This document shows, in pieces, positions 1 to 11,807 of a stretch of DNA of 64,000 nucleotides. The stretch's first letter is position 1, and every line of letters starts with the position of its first letter. The stretch is from Morella rubra (Eukaryota; Streptophyta; Magnoliopsida; Fagales; Myricaceae): NCBI GenBank assembly GCA_003952965.2, contig CM025849.1, forward strand, positions 35,553,942 through 35,617,941. Reading direction: 5' to 3'. The notes under the pieces were generated by a model that worked only from the letters and a program-made list of their open reading frames with translations, was not told the origin of the DNA and did no database searches. The position numbers were made by a program, and so were the translations under genes.

Positions 1-261
1 ATATTTTTAGTAATTTTGTCTAGGAGGGGTATTTAGATTATTTTGCATATTTTTCCTCAAACTGAAGGCTAGGATTAATCAAGTTAAAAACATATAAGTG
101 ACTTAAATGCACAGAATTAATCAGATACAATAAAAAAAACCATGTACGAATTTTAGATTGATTCTTTTCCTAGATTATGAAAAATGAAATTTAGTAGGCT
201 TAAATTTAACATTCAACCTTTTTCTTGTCACTGAACACTTGTGCAAAAGAGGAAGGATTAC

Positions 262-3073
262 CTGGAGCAGCGTACCCGACAGTTCCCTTAATCCCTGCTG
301 AGCTTAAGTGGGCATACAACGCTTGCTGACCGGATTCTGAAAGGAGTCTTGCCAAACCAAAATCACTAATACGAGCAGTAAGATCATCATCTAGAAGAAT
401 ATTGCTTGGCTTTAGATCACAGTGCAAAATTGGAGTTTGGGAGTGATGATGAAGATAGAGCAAAGCCGAAGCCACATCTATGGCAATATTCATTCTCTGG
501 AGGAGGCTTAAATTGCTCTGCTGCCTGAGCCCATCTTCTGGATGCAACCACATGTCCAAGTTCCCGTTTTGCATGAACTCGTATACTATAGCTTTGAAAT
601 CTTTGCCTTCAAAATCAATACTCGAGCAAGCAGTTAGAATCTTGACGAGGTTTCGATGCCTGACGTTACCCAAGGCCTGGCATTCAACGATGAAACTCTT
701 GAAAGCTCCTTCCTTTTGAAGGTTTAGTACCTTGACTGCAACAATTGTTTCATCGGGCCCAAGTTTTCCTTTATAGACGGAACCGAAATTACCTGAACCA
801 ATCAAGTTCCTCTCAGAGAACCCACCAGTTGCATGGAGTAGTTCTTGATAAGAAACCCTTTGGTAGAAGTGCCCAAAGGATCCCGAAGAAACAGAAAGAT
901 GGTTCTTCTTCGGCTTTCTCAGCCAGCGCAGTGAAATCAAAGACGCCAAAGTCAAGCAGAAAGCAGCAGCAATGCCTATTGGCAATATCAACTTGAGAGC
1001 AATATGATATCTGTGCTTAATGGGACACGCATGCAACTGCAGCTCCTGGATGCCCCCGCAAAGCCTACTATTGCCGTAGACTTCAAAAGCAGTAGCATTT
1101 TGGAAGACTCCTTTCACTGGCACCTCCCCCTCAAGATTGTTGTGAGACAGATTTAAGTTCTGCAACATGGAAAAACTAACCGTGTAGCTTGGAATTTGGC
1201 CAGTCAAGTTGTTGTGGGAAAGGTCAAGATATTCAATACCTTTTAACCTACTTAAATCGGGAATATTTCCCTCAAAAAAGTTTCCCTGCATATAGAGCAC
1301 CTCTAATGCCAACATTTCCCCTATCTCCCCAGGAATCTCTTTGGAGAATTTGTTGTACGAAACATCCAAGTTAACAAGACTTTTCAGGTTTCCAACTTCT
1401 GGTGGCAAGGGACCCGTCAAAGAGTTATGGGACACATTAAAGACTACAGAAAGAGCTGGAAGACTAAAGACTTCCTTGGGTATGCTGCCGTTTATTTTAT
1501 TATGGCAAAGGCGTATTTCTTGCAGGTAACTACACCTTCCCAGGCTCGAGGGTATGCTTCCGTGTAAACTGTTATTGTACAAGGAGAGGTGTAACAACCT
1601 AGTCATGTTGCCAAACGAAGAAGGAATCTCTCCTGTCAATTTGTTTGCACCCAAGTAGAGTTTGTTCAAGTTAGAGAGCTTCCCAATTGAAGCTGGAATA
1701 GTCCCTGTCAGGAAATTCTGATCCAGGCTAAACATAGTTAGGCTGGCGAGATTTGATATCTGCACAGGTATCATGCCACCGATAAAATTTTCTGCCAGCC
1801 TTAGCCATGTTAACTGGGTTGAAAGGTTTGTGATGGAGTTAGGCAGCTCTCCTCCTAGCCAGTTGTGGCTGACATCCAGCAACCTTAACTGGCTGCAATT
1901 GGCCAAAGAACTCAGAAAGCTCAAGTCATCAGCTAAATGATTTCCGAGAAGGTTCGTATGTGCATTGATCCATTGAAGATGTCGTAGATCACTACAACTC
2001 AAAGGTATGGTCCCGGTGAAATAATTCTGAGGGAGATCAAGGTGTTGGAAATATGAAGCATTGTTCAATGAAGCTGGAATGCTTCCCGTAAATTTGTTTC
2101 CTGCAATATCAATCACTCGGAGGTTTGGAAGAGCGATACCCATGTCAGGGTTGAGGTCACCAGAGAAGTTGTTGAAGGCCAAGGCAATGACTATAAGTGA
2201 TGATAAATTGTAAAGGGAAGGTGGAAACGCACCGGATAAATTATTAACTCCTACTTCAAAACGTTTCAAGCTCTTCATCTGGGCTACTGTATCTGGAACT
2301 TCTCCCTCCAAGTTGTTATATGTGAACAAAAGTTGTTGAAGAGAAGACAAGTTTCCCAGTGAAGATGGGAACTTTCCACTTAGATGGTTTTTGGCAAGAG
2401 AGAGTTTCTCAAGTTTGGACAATGAACCAAGTTCGGAAGGGATTCGTTTTTCTAGCTGGTTGGACTGGAGATCGAAAGCCATTAGGCTGGAACAGCGAGA
2501 CAGATTGACTGGAATTTCCCCTTCTAATGAGTTAAAGCTCAGGTTCAAATTTTGAAGCCTGAACAATCTACCAGTTTCTGAGGGGATTCGACCCTTTAGG
2601 GAGTTGCTTGCAAGGCTGAGAGATCGAAGGAAAGACAGATTTCCAATGTAGGCTGATATGGTGCCAACAAGATTTTTGCCTTCTAGGTCCAAAGCAATGA
2701 CTCTTTGATGTTTATTGCCGCAGGTGACTCCAACCCATTGGCAGAAATGTGAAGACTCGTTCCAAGTAGCCAAGGAACTGAGAGGATCATCTACGTGGGA
2801 CTTGAATTCGAGCAGTGCAAGTTTGTCAGTCTCACTTGAGTGTAGGGTAGCCAAGGACAACTTTGAGACTGACAAGAGAATGAACAAAAGAAGGATAAAG
2901 CGGAATGTTAGTGAGAATAATAGGCTTGAACTCACCAAAGGATGCTCCATATGAACTCGGGAAAGACAGGGGCTAGTGCGAATACGACACGCACCTGCTG
3001 CTAGTTTGGAGTTCGCAAGAATGGCGATCACGAGAATGAAGAGAAGCCATGCTTTCGAGACCGAAACTGCCAT
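262..3073 (-). CDS. LRR receptor-like kinase, subfamily XII (Xa21/EFR type), copy 1, partial
   Basis: Likely plasma-membrane immune receptor kinase; the ligand is unknown. Only exon 1 is in the window. It ends at 262 with CCAG before a GTAATCC donor, so positions 1-261 are intron and the short last exon lies left of base 1. From the Met at 2950 the protein has a signal peptide, an N-terminal LRR cap, about 20 plant-type LRRs, a transmembrane segment, and a kinase with [20 protein letters not shown] and SDFGLA. HCD in place of HRD makes it a non-RD kinase, typical of pattern-recognition receptors. By hand count it differs from the copy at 5538-9451 at roughly 35 residues in 896. The start at 3073 is chosen because it is the first good ATG after the TATA box. 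It adds about 41 residues with a second signal-peptide-like stretch that the other copy lacks. The ancestral start is probably 2950. Confidence 0.9.
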
Positions 3074-3124
3074 TTCTCCTGCGTCGGTATTTTTGATCAA
3101 TTACTAGACGTTCATGCTAGTGCG

Positions 3125-3133
3125 TTATTTATA
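3125..3133 (-). promoter_or_regulatory. TATA box of receptor kinase copy 1
   Basis: On the minus strand this reads TATAAATAA, about 25-30 bases before the ATG at 3100 and 52 before the ATG at 3073. The placement suggests transcription starts near 3100. That makes the extra N-terminal segment of copy 1 part of the mRNA. Confidence 0.5.
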
Positions 3134-4139
3134 AAGAGATTGAGTACGTAGTACCATAAGGCAGGGAATATTGCTTAGCAACAATATATTTATGGTTCCC
3201 GGAATATTGCGGTGCAATAAAACGACTTCTACAGACTAACCTTGACTTTGAATTAGACAAATTAAGCAAGCATAAATTATACACCGCCTGATGGGGTTTA
3301 ATTTGTCTCCTGTCAATTCCTGTCTGGCGCTTTCAAAATTAGGTTGGATCATAAACCTCCCAAATGTACATGCAAGTCCATAGTCCATTCATTAATTCAA
3401 AACGTAATTTTCATCATCTTCTATATACCCAATTAGAATAACTTGTGCAACTATCCTGGACATCAATTGGAACACTGCCCTCCACTGTCAAAATTTGATA
3501 TGATTTTGCAAACATCTTAGAATGATTACCCAAAAGAAGAAATAGATTAGAAAAAAAAAAAAAAAAAAAAGTGCACCGCATGTTTCTTCTTCGTCCCCAG
3601 TAGTAGTTGTAGTGTTCAAAAATCAAGATTGAAGACATTTGCAAAGCAAAAACTTTAAAGTAAAATAAAGCTACTTTTCTTGCGATGGATTCTTCCTCAA
3701 AGAAAGTGCACTGCGCTTGGGGAGTTTCTTTTCAGAGAATCCCTCCACTTTAGAGCAGTTAGGAACCAAAGTTCAAATTCTTGAGATTGGGTTAACAATA
3801 TTCTATTATTCTCTAAACCTAACTTTGACTATGTAGCGTCGATTGGGTTTGCAGGCTTCTTTGATATTTCTGCAGGTTTCTCGTACCGCAGTGAAATTCA
3901 ACCTCCAACCCACGTGTCCACTATTATGTGGAAGGACTTAGTTTTAATACTCCATCCATCCATTCATCCGTCCAGCCACAGCATCAGAAGAAGGAACCAT
4001 GACAAATTGGACAACGTCAATAGTCACGATCAGGCCAAGTGGACGGCCCAGATATGTAAGAGAGACTTTTAAAGTTGATCCTGCGGGTGGACGTGACCCA
4101 AATCTTTTAGGTGGGTTGTTATTTTCTCGAAGTCCATTT
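3134..4139. other. Intergenic spacer upstream of receptor kinase copy 1
   Basis: No gene seen. The stretch contains a run of about 20 A near 3550-3570 and AT-rich DNA with no counterpart upstream of copy 2. It is therefore either the newly joined promoter side of copy 1 or sequence lost from the other copy. Confidence 0.5.
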
Positions 4140-4800
4140 ACGTCCTATCATGGACAATCCAAAAGTTTCAACAAAGCATTGCATAAATACAATTTGAACA
4201 CATAAGATTCATGGGCATCATTCTTAACACGAATTACACAAAATTTGACCATAAAAAAATATTATTTGCTCAAAAATCATTATCAACAAAAATTAGTTAA
4301 TTTTAAAATAGAATTAGTAGTAACTTTGCAGGAAAATCAAGATCTAATTTCAATTTGAGAGGACCTCTTTTTTTTTTCAATTTTTTAGAAAACAGATAAG
4401 TAAGAATTAATGAATCAGAAAATAGAATAAAAGTTATAAATTTAATTTCATACAATTTTAACTGATTATAAGGGTAAAACAATTTAAACTATATGTTAAC
4501 ACGAAAGAGAAATTGAGAAGAGAGAGTGGAAGATAATTATAAAATTCATTTAAAAAAAAGTCAAAAGTGTCGTGATTTTAACAAATATTCAACAAAATAA
4601 AAATCCATAGAGTTATATACCCAATTAATTCAAAGAGGCTATAAATCGAGCGCAAAGCCCTAACACTGTTATTGGAAAATGTTTCACAAATCCCCCCCTT
4701 TTTTTCCGGGTATACACTAGACAAACCGTTGTTGTTTGGTTGATGGGAATCTGACCGTCTGAACAAGTTAATCGCGAATCTATTGGGGTGTGATAGAGTA
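4140..4800. repeat. Duplicated upstream block, copy A
   Basis: This block is closely similar, in the same orientation, to 10437-11000 near the second receptor kinase. It starts in both places with a shared stretch (ATCATGGACAATCC) and ends near a shared TGGGAATCTGACCGTCTGAA. It is noncoding and is probably old promoter or 5' flank carried along by the tandem duplication. Confidence 0.75.
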
Positions 4801-5537
4801 AGTATTTTTTTTTTTTTTTTGCTAGGCAAATGTAATATAACTAAAAGGAAAATGAAACAAATACAACAAAGGAAGGAAAACATCAAGGTGGAAAGGGAGG
4901 ATTATCACAGGACAGCAAATCAAAAGGAATGCAAGACACAAGAATGTTTCCACAAAACATTGAAGCATCAAGCATGCAAGTTCAGTTGATCAAAGTGGTG
5001 ATTTAGCTTATGGGGTCTCAGGGAATTTCAAGGTGATTAGCAGGCTGGAGAGTGATGACAACTTTTACATACCCAAAAACAAAAAAAGGCCAATTCTGAG
5101 CTTTTTGGGAGAAGTGGCCTTTTGAGAGATTATATATATGTGTTGGTGTGTGTGGAACCTTCCAGATCATGAGGTTATAATTTCAGCTATTTGCCTTATT
5201 TTCTGTCACTGTAGATAATTTTAAGGACAGTTAGCTCTTTAGAGCATTAAGGACTGTCCATGGAGTATAAGAGAGATCTAATAAGGAAGAGGGATTAAAA
5301 AGTATAAAATGAAAAAAAAAATGAGCCAAATCCAAAACCCCAAGAACAAAACAAAAAAAAAGGAAAAAACTAAAAGCATCAAATCATAACTTGGGTGCAT
5401 TTAGATCTTCTCCAAATCACATAGTCACTGAACCAAGATGTGTTTCCTTGAGATGACGTGAAGAACACCTTTGTCTCTGTAGATCAGCTGACAAAAATCA
5501 GTTTCTAATCGTCTTGCTTTGTGTTGAGTAATTGCAA
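4801..5537. other. 3' flank of receptor kinase copy 2
   Basis: AT-rich, with several poly-A and poly-T runs and no coding potential beyond short chance frames. It lies directly after the stop codon of the minus-strand kinase at 5538 and probably holds its 3' untranslated region. Confidence 0.5.
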
Positions 5538-8500
5538 TCATTGGTGCATTAAACCCTCTTGATTTTCATGAGTTCCGACCCCAAGGAGTTTGTCTCTAAT
5601 TTGAAGCAATTTCATAGCAACGTTTCTCATGTGCATTCTGTCGTTTGGGGACTCTGCTGAACATGCCAGGCCAATATGAAAGACCAATATCAAGGATTCA
5701 GTTTGTTCACTTGTCCATTCACTATTACTTGTAACAGTGTCTTCAGTTTCTTCCGTTCCGTTCAGGACTGTTTGGTCCAGAATCTCCGTCACTCGTCCTG
5801 GCATTGCCGACTTGACGAAATTGTGAAGGTTCAGGTTATCTGTGAACATTTCATCAGTCGGTCTTCTTCCGGTGAACATCTCCAGCAAGAGAATCCCAAA
5901 GCTGTACACGTCGCCATTAGTTGACAGCTGACCTCCCATTCCATACTCTGCAAAAATTCAGAGAACTCCCATATATATGTCCAATTTCTTACTCAATCAT
6001 ATGAAACAAGTGATTTTGTTACCTCAATGATATTGTCACCCAATAATCATATGTGAATGTCGGGCTTTGTTTTTTTCTTTTTTAAGGATAAATACCAATT
6101 TCATCCCTATATAGTTTACTATTTAGGGTAATATTATAGTAGACTCTAATTATAGGTCAAAATCAATCCTGTCTCCTTAAGTTTCAAAACAGTCATTTGC
6201 ATCCCTTATGTTTCCAACATAATCAATTATTACCTTCAGTTTGAATTGATCTTTAAGTCATACTAAAAACATGCAAGATGATCAAATACTCCTCCATGAT
6301 CAATTTTAAAAAAATAATAATAATTAAAATAAATAGATTACTAAGTAGAGTTTTAATATTTTTATTTAAAAAATATTATTTTTATGTATCATTTTTTATT
6401 TTTTAATACTTAACAGAGTTTCAATATTTTTATTTTAAAAAATATTATTTTATATTTTTATTTTTTAATGAATTTTGTAATATTTTTAGTAATTTTGTCT
6501 TGGAGGATACATTTAGATTATTTTGCATTTTTTTTCCTTAAACCGAAAGAAATGGATTGATCATGTTAGAAACATATATATAAGTGACTCAAATTGCCTA
6601 ATTAAAGCACATAATTAATCAGATAAAATTCAATAAAAAACCATGTACGAATTTTAGATTGATTCTTTTCCTAGATTATAAAAAATGAAATTTAGGAGGC
6701 TTAAATTTAACATCCAACCTTTTTCTTGTCACTAAACACTTGTGCAAAAGATGAAGGATTACCTGGAGCAGCATATCCGAGAGTTCCCTCCATCCCAGCT
6801 GAGCTTAAGTGGGCATACAACGCTTGCTGACCGGATTCTGAAAGGAGTCTTGCCAAACCAAAATCACTAATACGAGCAGTGAGATCATCATCTAGAAGAA
6901 TATTGCTTGGCTTTAGATCACAGTGCAAAATTGGTGTTTGGGAGTGATGATGAAGATAGAGCAAAGCCGAAGCCACATCTATGGCAATATTCATTCTCTG
7001 GAAGAGGCTTAAATTTCTCTGCTGCCTGAGCCCATCTTCTGGATGCAACCACATGTCCAAGTTCCCATTTTGCATGAACTCGTATACTATAGCTTTGAAA
7101 TCATTGCCTTCAAAATCAATACTCGAGCAAGCAGTTAGAATCTTAACGAGGTTTCGATGCCGGATGTTACCCAAGGCCTGGCATTCAGCGATGAAACTCT
7201 TGAAAGCTCCTTCCTTTTGAAGGTTTAGTACCTTGACTGCAACAGTCGTTTCATCGGGCCCAAGTTTTCCATTATAGACGGAACCGAAATTACCTGAACC
7301 AATCAAGTTCCTCTCAGAGAACCCACCAGTTGCATGGAGTAGTTCTTGATAAGAAACCCTTTGGTAGAAGTGCCCAAAGGATCCCGAAGAAACAGAAAGA
7401 TGGTTCTTCTTCGGCTTTCTCAGCCAGCGCAGCGAAATCAAAGACGCCAAAGTCAAGCAGAAAGCAGCAGCAATGCCTATTGGCAATATCAACTTGAGAG
7501 CAATATGATATCTGTGCTTAATGGGACACGCACGCAACTGCAGCTCCTGGATGCCCCCACAAAGCCCACTATTGCCGTAGACTTCAAAAGTATTAGCATT
7601 TTGGAAGACTCCTTTCACTGGCACCTCCCCCTCAAGATTGTTGTGAGACAGATTTAAGTTCTGCAACATGGAAAAACTAACCGTGTAGCTTGGAATTTGG
7701 CCAGTCAAGTTGTTGTGGGAAAGGTCAAGATATTCAATACCTTTTAACCTACTTAAATCGGGAATATTTCCCTCAAAAAAGTTTCCCTGCATATAGAGCA
7801 CCTCTAATGCCAACATTTCCCCTATCTCCCCAGGAATCTCTTTGGAGAATTTGTTGTACGAAACATCCAAGTTAACAAGACTTTTCAGGTTTCCAACTTC
7901 TGGTGGCAAGGGACCCGTCAAAGAGTTATGGGACACATTAAAGACTACAGAAAGAGCTGGAAGACTAAGGACTTCCTTGGGTATGCTGCCGTTTATTTTA
8001 TTATGGCAAAGGCGTATTTCTTGCAGATAACTACACCTTCCAAGGCTCGAGGGTATGCTTCCGTGTAAACTGTTATTGTACAAGGAGAGGTGTAACAGCC
8101 TAGTCATGTTGCCAAACGAAGAAGGAATCTCTCCTGTCAATTTGTTTGCACCCAAGTAGAGTTTGTTCAAGTTAGAGAGCTTCCCAATTGAAGCTGGAAT
8201 AGTCCCTGTCAGGGAATTCTGATCCAGGCTAAACATAGTTAGGCTGGCGAGATTTGATATCTGCACAGGTATCATGCCACCGATAAAATTTTCTGCCAGC
8301 CTTAGCCATGTTAACTGGGTTGAAAGGTTTGTGATGGAGTTAGGCAGCTCTCCTCCTAGCCAGTTGTGGCTGACATCCAGCCACCTTAACTGGCTGCAAT
8401 TGGCCAAAGAACTCAGAAAGCTCAAGTCATCAACTAAATGATTTCCGAGAAGGTTCGTATGTGCATTGATCCATTGAAGATGTCGTAGATCACTACAACT

Positions 8501-9451
8501 CAAAGGTATGGTCCCGGTGAAATAATTCTGAGGGAGATCAAGGTGTTGGAAATATGAAGCATTGTTCAATGAAGCTGGAATGCTTCCTGTAAATTTGTTT
8601 CCTGCAATATCAATCTCTCGGAGGTTTGGAAGAGCGATACCCATGTCAGGGTTGAGGTCACCAGAGAAGTTGTTGAAGGCCAAGGCAATGACTGTAAGTG
8701 ATGATAAATTGTAAAGGGAAGGTGGAAACGCACCGGATAAATTATTAACTCCTACTTCAAAAAGTTTCAAGCTCTTCATCTGGGCTACTGTATCTGGAAC
8801 TTCTCCCTCCAAGTTGTTATATGTGAACAAAAGTTGTTGAAGAGAAGACAAGTTTCCCAGTGAAGGTGGGAACTTTCCACTTAGATGGTTTTTGGCAAGA
8901 GAGAGTTTCTCAAGTTTGGACAATGAACCAAGTTTGGAAGGGATTCGTTTTTCTAGCTGGTTGGACTGGAGATCGAGAGCCATTAGGCTGGAACAGCGAG
9001 ACAGATTGACTGGAATTTCCCCTTCTAATGAGTTAAAACTCAGGTTCAAATTTTGAAGCCTGAACAAGCTACCAGTTTCTGAGGGAATTCGACCCTTTAA
9101 GGAGTTGCTTGAAAGGCTGAGAGATCGAAGGAAAGATAGATTTCCAATGTAGGCTGATATGGTGCCAACAAGATTTTTGCCTTCTAGGTCCAAAGCAATG
9201 ACTCTTTGATGTTTATGGCCGCAGGTGACTCCAACCCATTGGCAGAAATGTGAAGAATTGTTCCAAGTAGCCAAGGAACTGAGAGGATCATTTACGTGGG
9301 ACTTGAATTCGAGCAATGCAAGTTTGTCAGTCTCATTTGAATGTAGGGTAGCCGAGGACAACTTTGAGACTGACAAGAGAATGAACAAAAGAAGGATAAA
9401 GCGGAATGTTAGTGAGAATAATAGCCTTAAACTCATCGAAGGATGCTCCAT
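5538..9451 (-). CDS. LRR receptor-like kinase, subfamily XII (Xa21/EFR type), copy 2, complete
   Basis: Complete two-exon gene: exon 1 is 9451-6763 and exon 2 is 5947-5538. The intron has GT at 6762-6761 and AG at 5949-5948. It interrupts the APE motif (CCAG/AGTATGGA), the usual intron position in this subfamily. The product is 1032 aa, matching the roughly 1030 aa of EFR and Xa21. It has a signal peptide, N-cap with [11 protein letters not shown], about 20 LRRs, a transmembrane segment near 654-674, a Gly-rich loop near 718, a catalytic Lys near 740, HCD near 843 (non-RD) and DFG. The family acts at the plasma membrane in perception of microbial or endogenous peptides; the ligand here is unknown. 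No frameshift or stop is seen. An in-frame upstream ATG exists at 9568, but 9451 places the signal peptide at the N-terminus. The intron contains a stretch resembling a Mutator-type terminal repeat (about 6075-6260). Confidence 0.93.
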
Positions 9452-9530
9452 ATGGCAGGAAACACTCACAACTCGGAAAAGACGGGGGTAGTGCGAATAG
9501 GACACCAGTTTAGCCTTTTTAATACCCTCT

Positions 9531-9680
9531 TTTCTCTTGTTTGGTAAATGGGAATGTGACCCCGTCAAATTGCGAATTTGCGGGGTAAACTTTTTCTGTA
9601 AGCTGAAGGACTAGGACCTGGAAGCCTGTCTACTAAGGCCTTGTGTAGACCTTCTAGACACCAAACGGGAGTCCAGAACA
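9531..9680. repeat. Short third copy of the receptor-kinase upstream repeat
   Basis: This stretch (TTGTTTGGTAAATGGGAATG, then GCGAATTTGCGG, then GAAGGACTA) matches 10945-11070 in the same orientation and, more weakly, 4730-4785. The shared unit lies just upstream of copy 2 and again 1.4 kb further out. This suggests nested or repeated duplication of the 5' region. Confidence 0.65.
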
Positions 9681-10436
9681 TAGGTTGCAAAACAAGGCAC
9701 TAGAAAAATGGATCGTACAATGGTATGTTCTTTCCAAATTGAGCCTCCTTAATATATGACCGTATGTGGATGTTTTTTGTAGGCCCGTAAAGGGTATTTG
9801 CAATTATAAAAATATATTTTGATTAGGAAAAACCCTAAGAATACTATAAAGATGGGATGGAATTGCCCATTTTCGTATACATTATGGTATACGAAAAATG
9901 ATCAGTTAAAACTTCTGTAAAAATGATGTGCCACTGGATTATTTCCGTATGTGTCGAAATAATGGAAAAGAAAGAATATACTTTACATATCCGCGGATAT
10001 TATCAATTTAATATTTTTTTTAAAAATGATGCAACGAAAAAATGTCTTTTTAAACAATGGAACAATTTCCAAAACTGAACTGTATAATAATCATAGAATT
10101 TTATCAATGAAGAAGAAATCACTAACAACATATAAGTAACAAAATTTTAAATAGTGTAGCCTTCTAGAGCTGTGGATGAATTGGTCAAAAAGTAACATCA
10201 GACAAGTGATCCACCCTGGTTGGACTCTCTATAAGAATAAAATTCGCGATTTAAATAATGTGTGTAGTGAGGGATAGTTGCGTGTCAATTTATCATGACT
10301 TTAAATTCTTGACTGCCATAGTTGTCGATGATAAAGAATTTTCATCATATTGGTAATTGAAAAGGACTAGATTACTTGAAGATGAGACAAGAAAAGAATT
10401 TATACCTAAAATATATGATCGTTTTTGTTGGATGGA
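9681..10436. other. Intergenic spacer
   Basis: AT-rich with no credible coding frame. It holds a short palindromic stretch near 9875-9897 (TTTCGTATAC followed by GTATACGAAAA) of unknown meaning. Confidence 0.4.
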
Positions 10437-11100
10437 TCCTATCATGGACAATCCAAAAGTTTCAACAAAGCATTGCATAAACACAATTTCAACACATAAG
10501 ATTCGTGGGCATCATTCTTAACACGAATGACACAAAATTTGACCATAAAAAAATATAGATATATTTGGTCAAAAATCATTATCAACAAAAATTAGTTAAT
10601 TTTAAAATAGAATTAGTAGTAACTTTGCAGGAAAATCAAGATCTAATTTCAATTTGAAAGGACCTCTGTTTTTTCAATTTCTTAGAAAACAGATAAGTAA
10701 TAATTGAATCAGAAAATCGAATAAAAATTATAAATTTGGGCGGAAGATAATCATGAAATTCATTTAAAAAAACGTCAAAAGTGTAGTGATTTTAACTAAT
10801 ATTCAACAAAATACAAATCCATAGAATTATATACCCAATTAATTCAAAGAGGTTATAAATCGAGCTCAAAGCCCTAACGCTTATTGGAAAATGTTTCTTC
10901 AATCCCCGTTTTTTACGGGTAGAGACTAGACAAACTGTCCTTGTTTGGTTAATGGGAATCTGACCGTCTGAACGAGTCAATCGCGAATTTGCGGCAAAAA
11001 GGTTTTCTGTGGAAGACGAAGGACTAAGACTTTGAAGTCGGTCCATCAAGGCCCGCTGGATAGACCCAGTCACCAAACGAACGAGTCCATATCAAGGTTG
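10437..11100. repeat. Duplicated upstream block, copy A'
   Basis: Second copy of the block at 4140-4800, same orientation and similar over most of its length. It extends at its right end into the unit also seen at 9531-9680. The short minus-strand frames in the two copies resemble each other only because the DNA is duplicated, so I do not call a gene. Confidence 0.75.
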
Positions 11101-11807
11101 TTACAACTGGGAGGCGTTTGGATCCATGCGGAAGAGATGGAGGCATTCACTTGGGCCTCGTTTAGTACAAGACCAAACAATGGTATCGTTTCTTATAGGC
11201 CCGGAAATGGAATTCGATCCGTTTGAAATCATTCATCAGTTCATCCAACAATGTCATCATGATTTTTTTTTTTTAATATAATAATGAACTTACCCAAAGA
11301 AAATAACATGTCATTGTGAAATAATCGAAAATGACTAAGCGTGGTGTATGTCTTGAGCTCTTATATTTTTCTACACAGACCAAGTTAGGATTGGACCTTA
11401 GATGGGGTCAATTACACAGAAATAAATATTAAGGAGCCAAAAAAAAACTATCATTAAAAAATTAGGAAAAATCACTTTGTGTCCCTAAACTATCAAATCA
11501 ATCTCGAACAAAAATCTCAACTGTTGCTTTTGACACATTAAACTCTTAAACTTTCAATATCAATCAATTTGTGACAATATCGCTTATTTATAAGACATGT
11601 GGCATGATTTTGACTGTTGAATTTTTTAGACACAAATTTAGTAATTATAAAGCTCAATATGTCAAGAGACAAGAGACAAGAGTGATGATTTGACCCCCTG
11701 TTTAGGAGAGCAAAATGACTTTTTACCTTAAAAAATATTTTATTTGTTAAAAGAATAGTAAAAAATTCTTACTGCTTTTTTTAGGGATGGGGTCGTGGCA
11801 CCTCTAG
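11101..11807. other. Intergenic spacer with a Mutator-like terminal sequence
   Basis: No gene seen. Positions about 11468-11710 read as the usual plant Mutator-type end (GTGTCCCTAAACTAT, TTAAACTCTTAAACTTTCAA, then GACATGTGGCA). No matching inverted partner was found nearby, so it is probably a lone end. Confidence 0.4.

Noticed and set aside
480..2954. Plus-strand open frames of 60-83 codons inside receptor kinase copy 1, repeated at 6981-9491 in copy 2
   Set aside because: They are antisense shadows of the kinase frame. They recur in both copies only because the DNA is duplicated.
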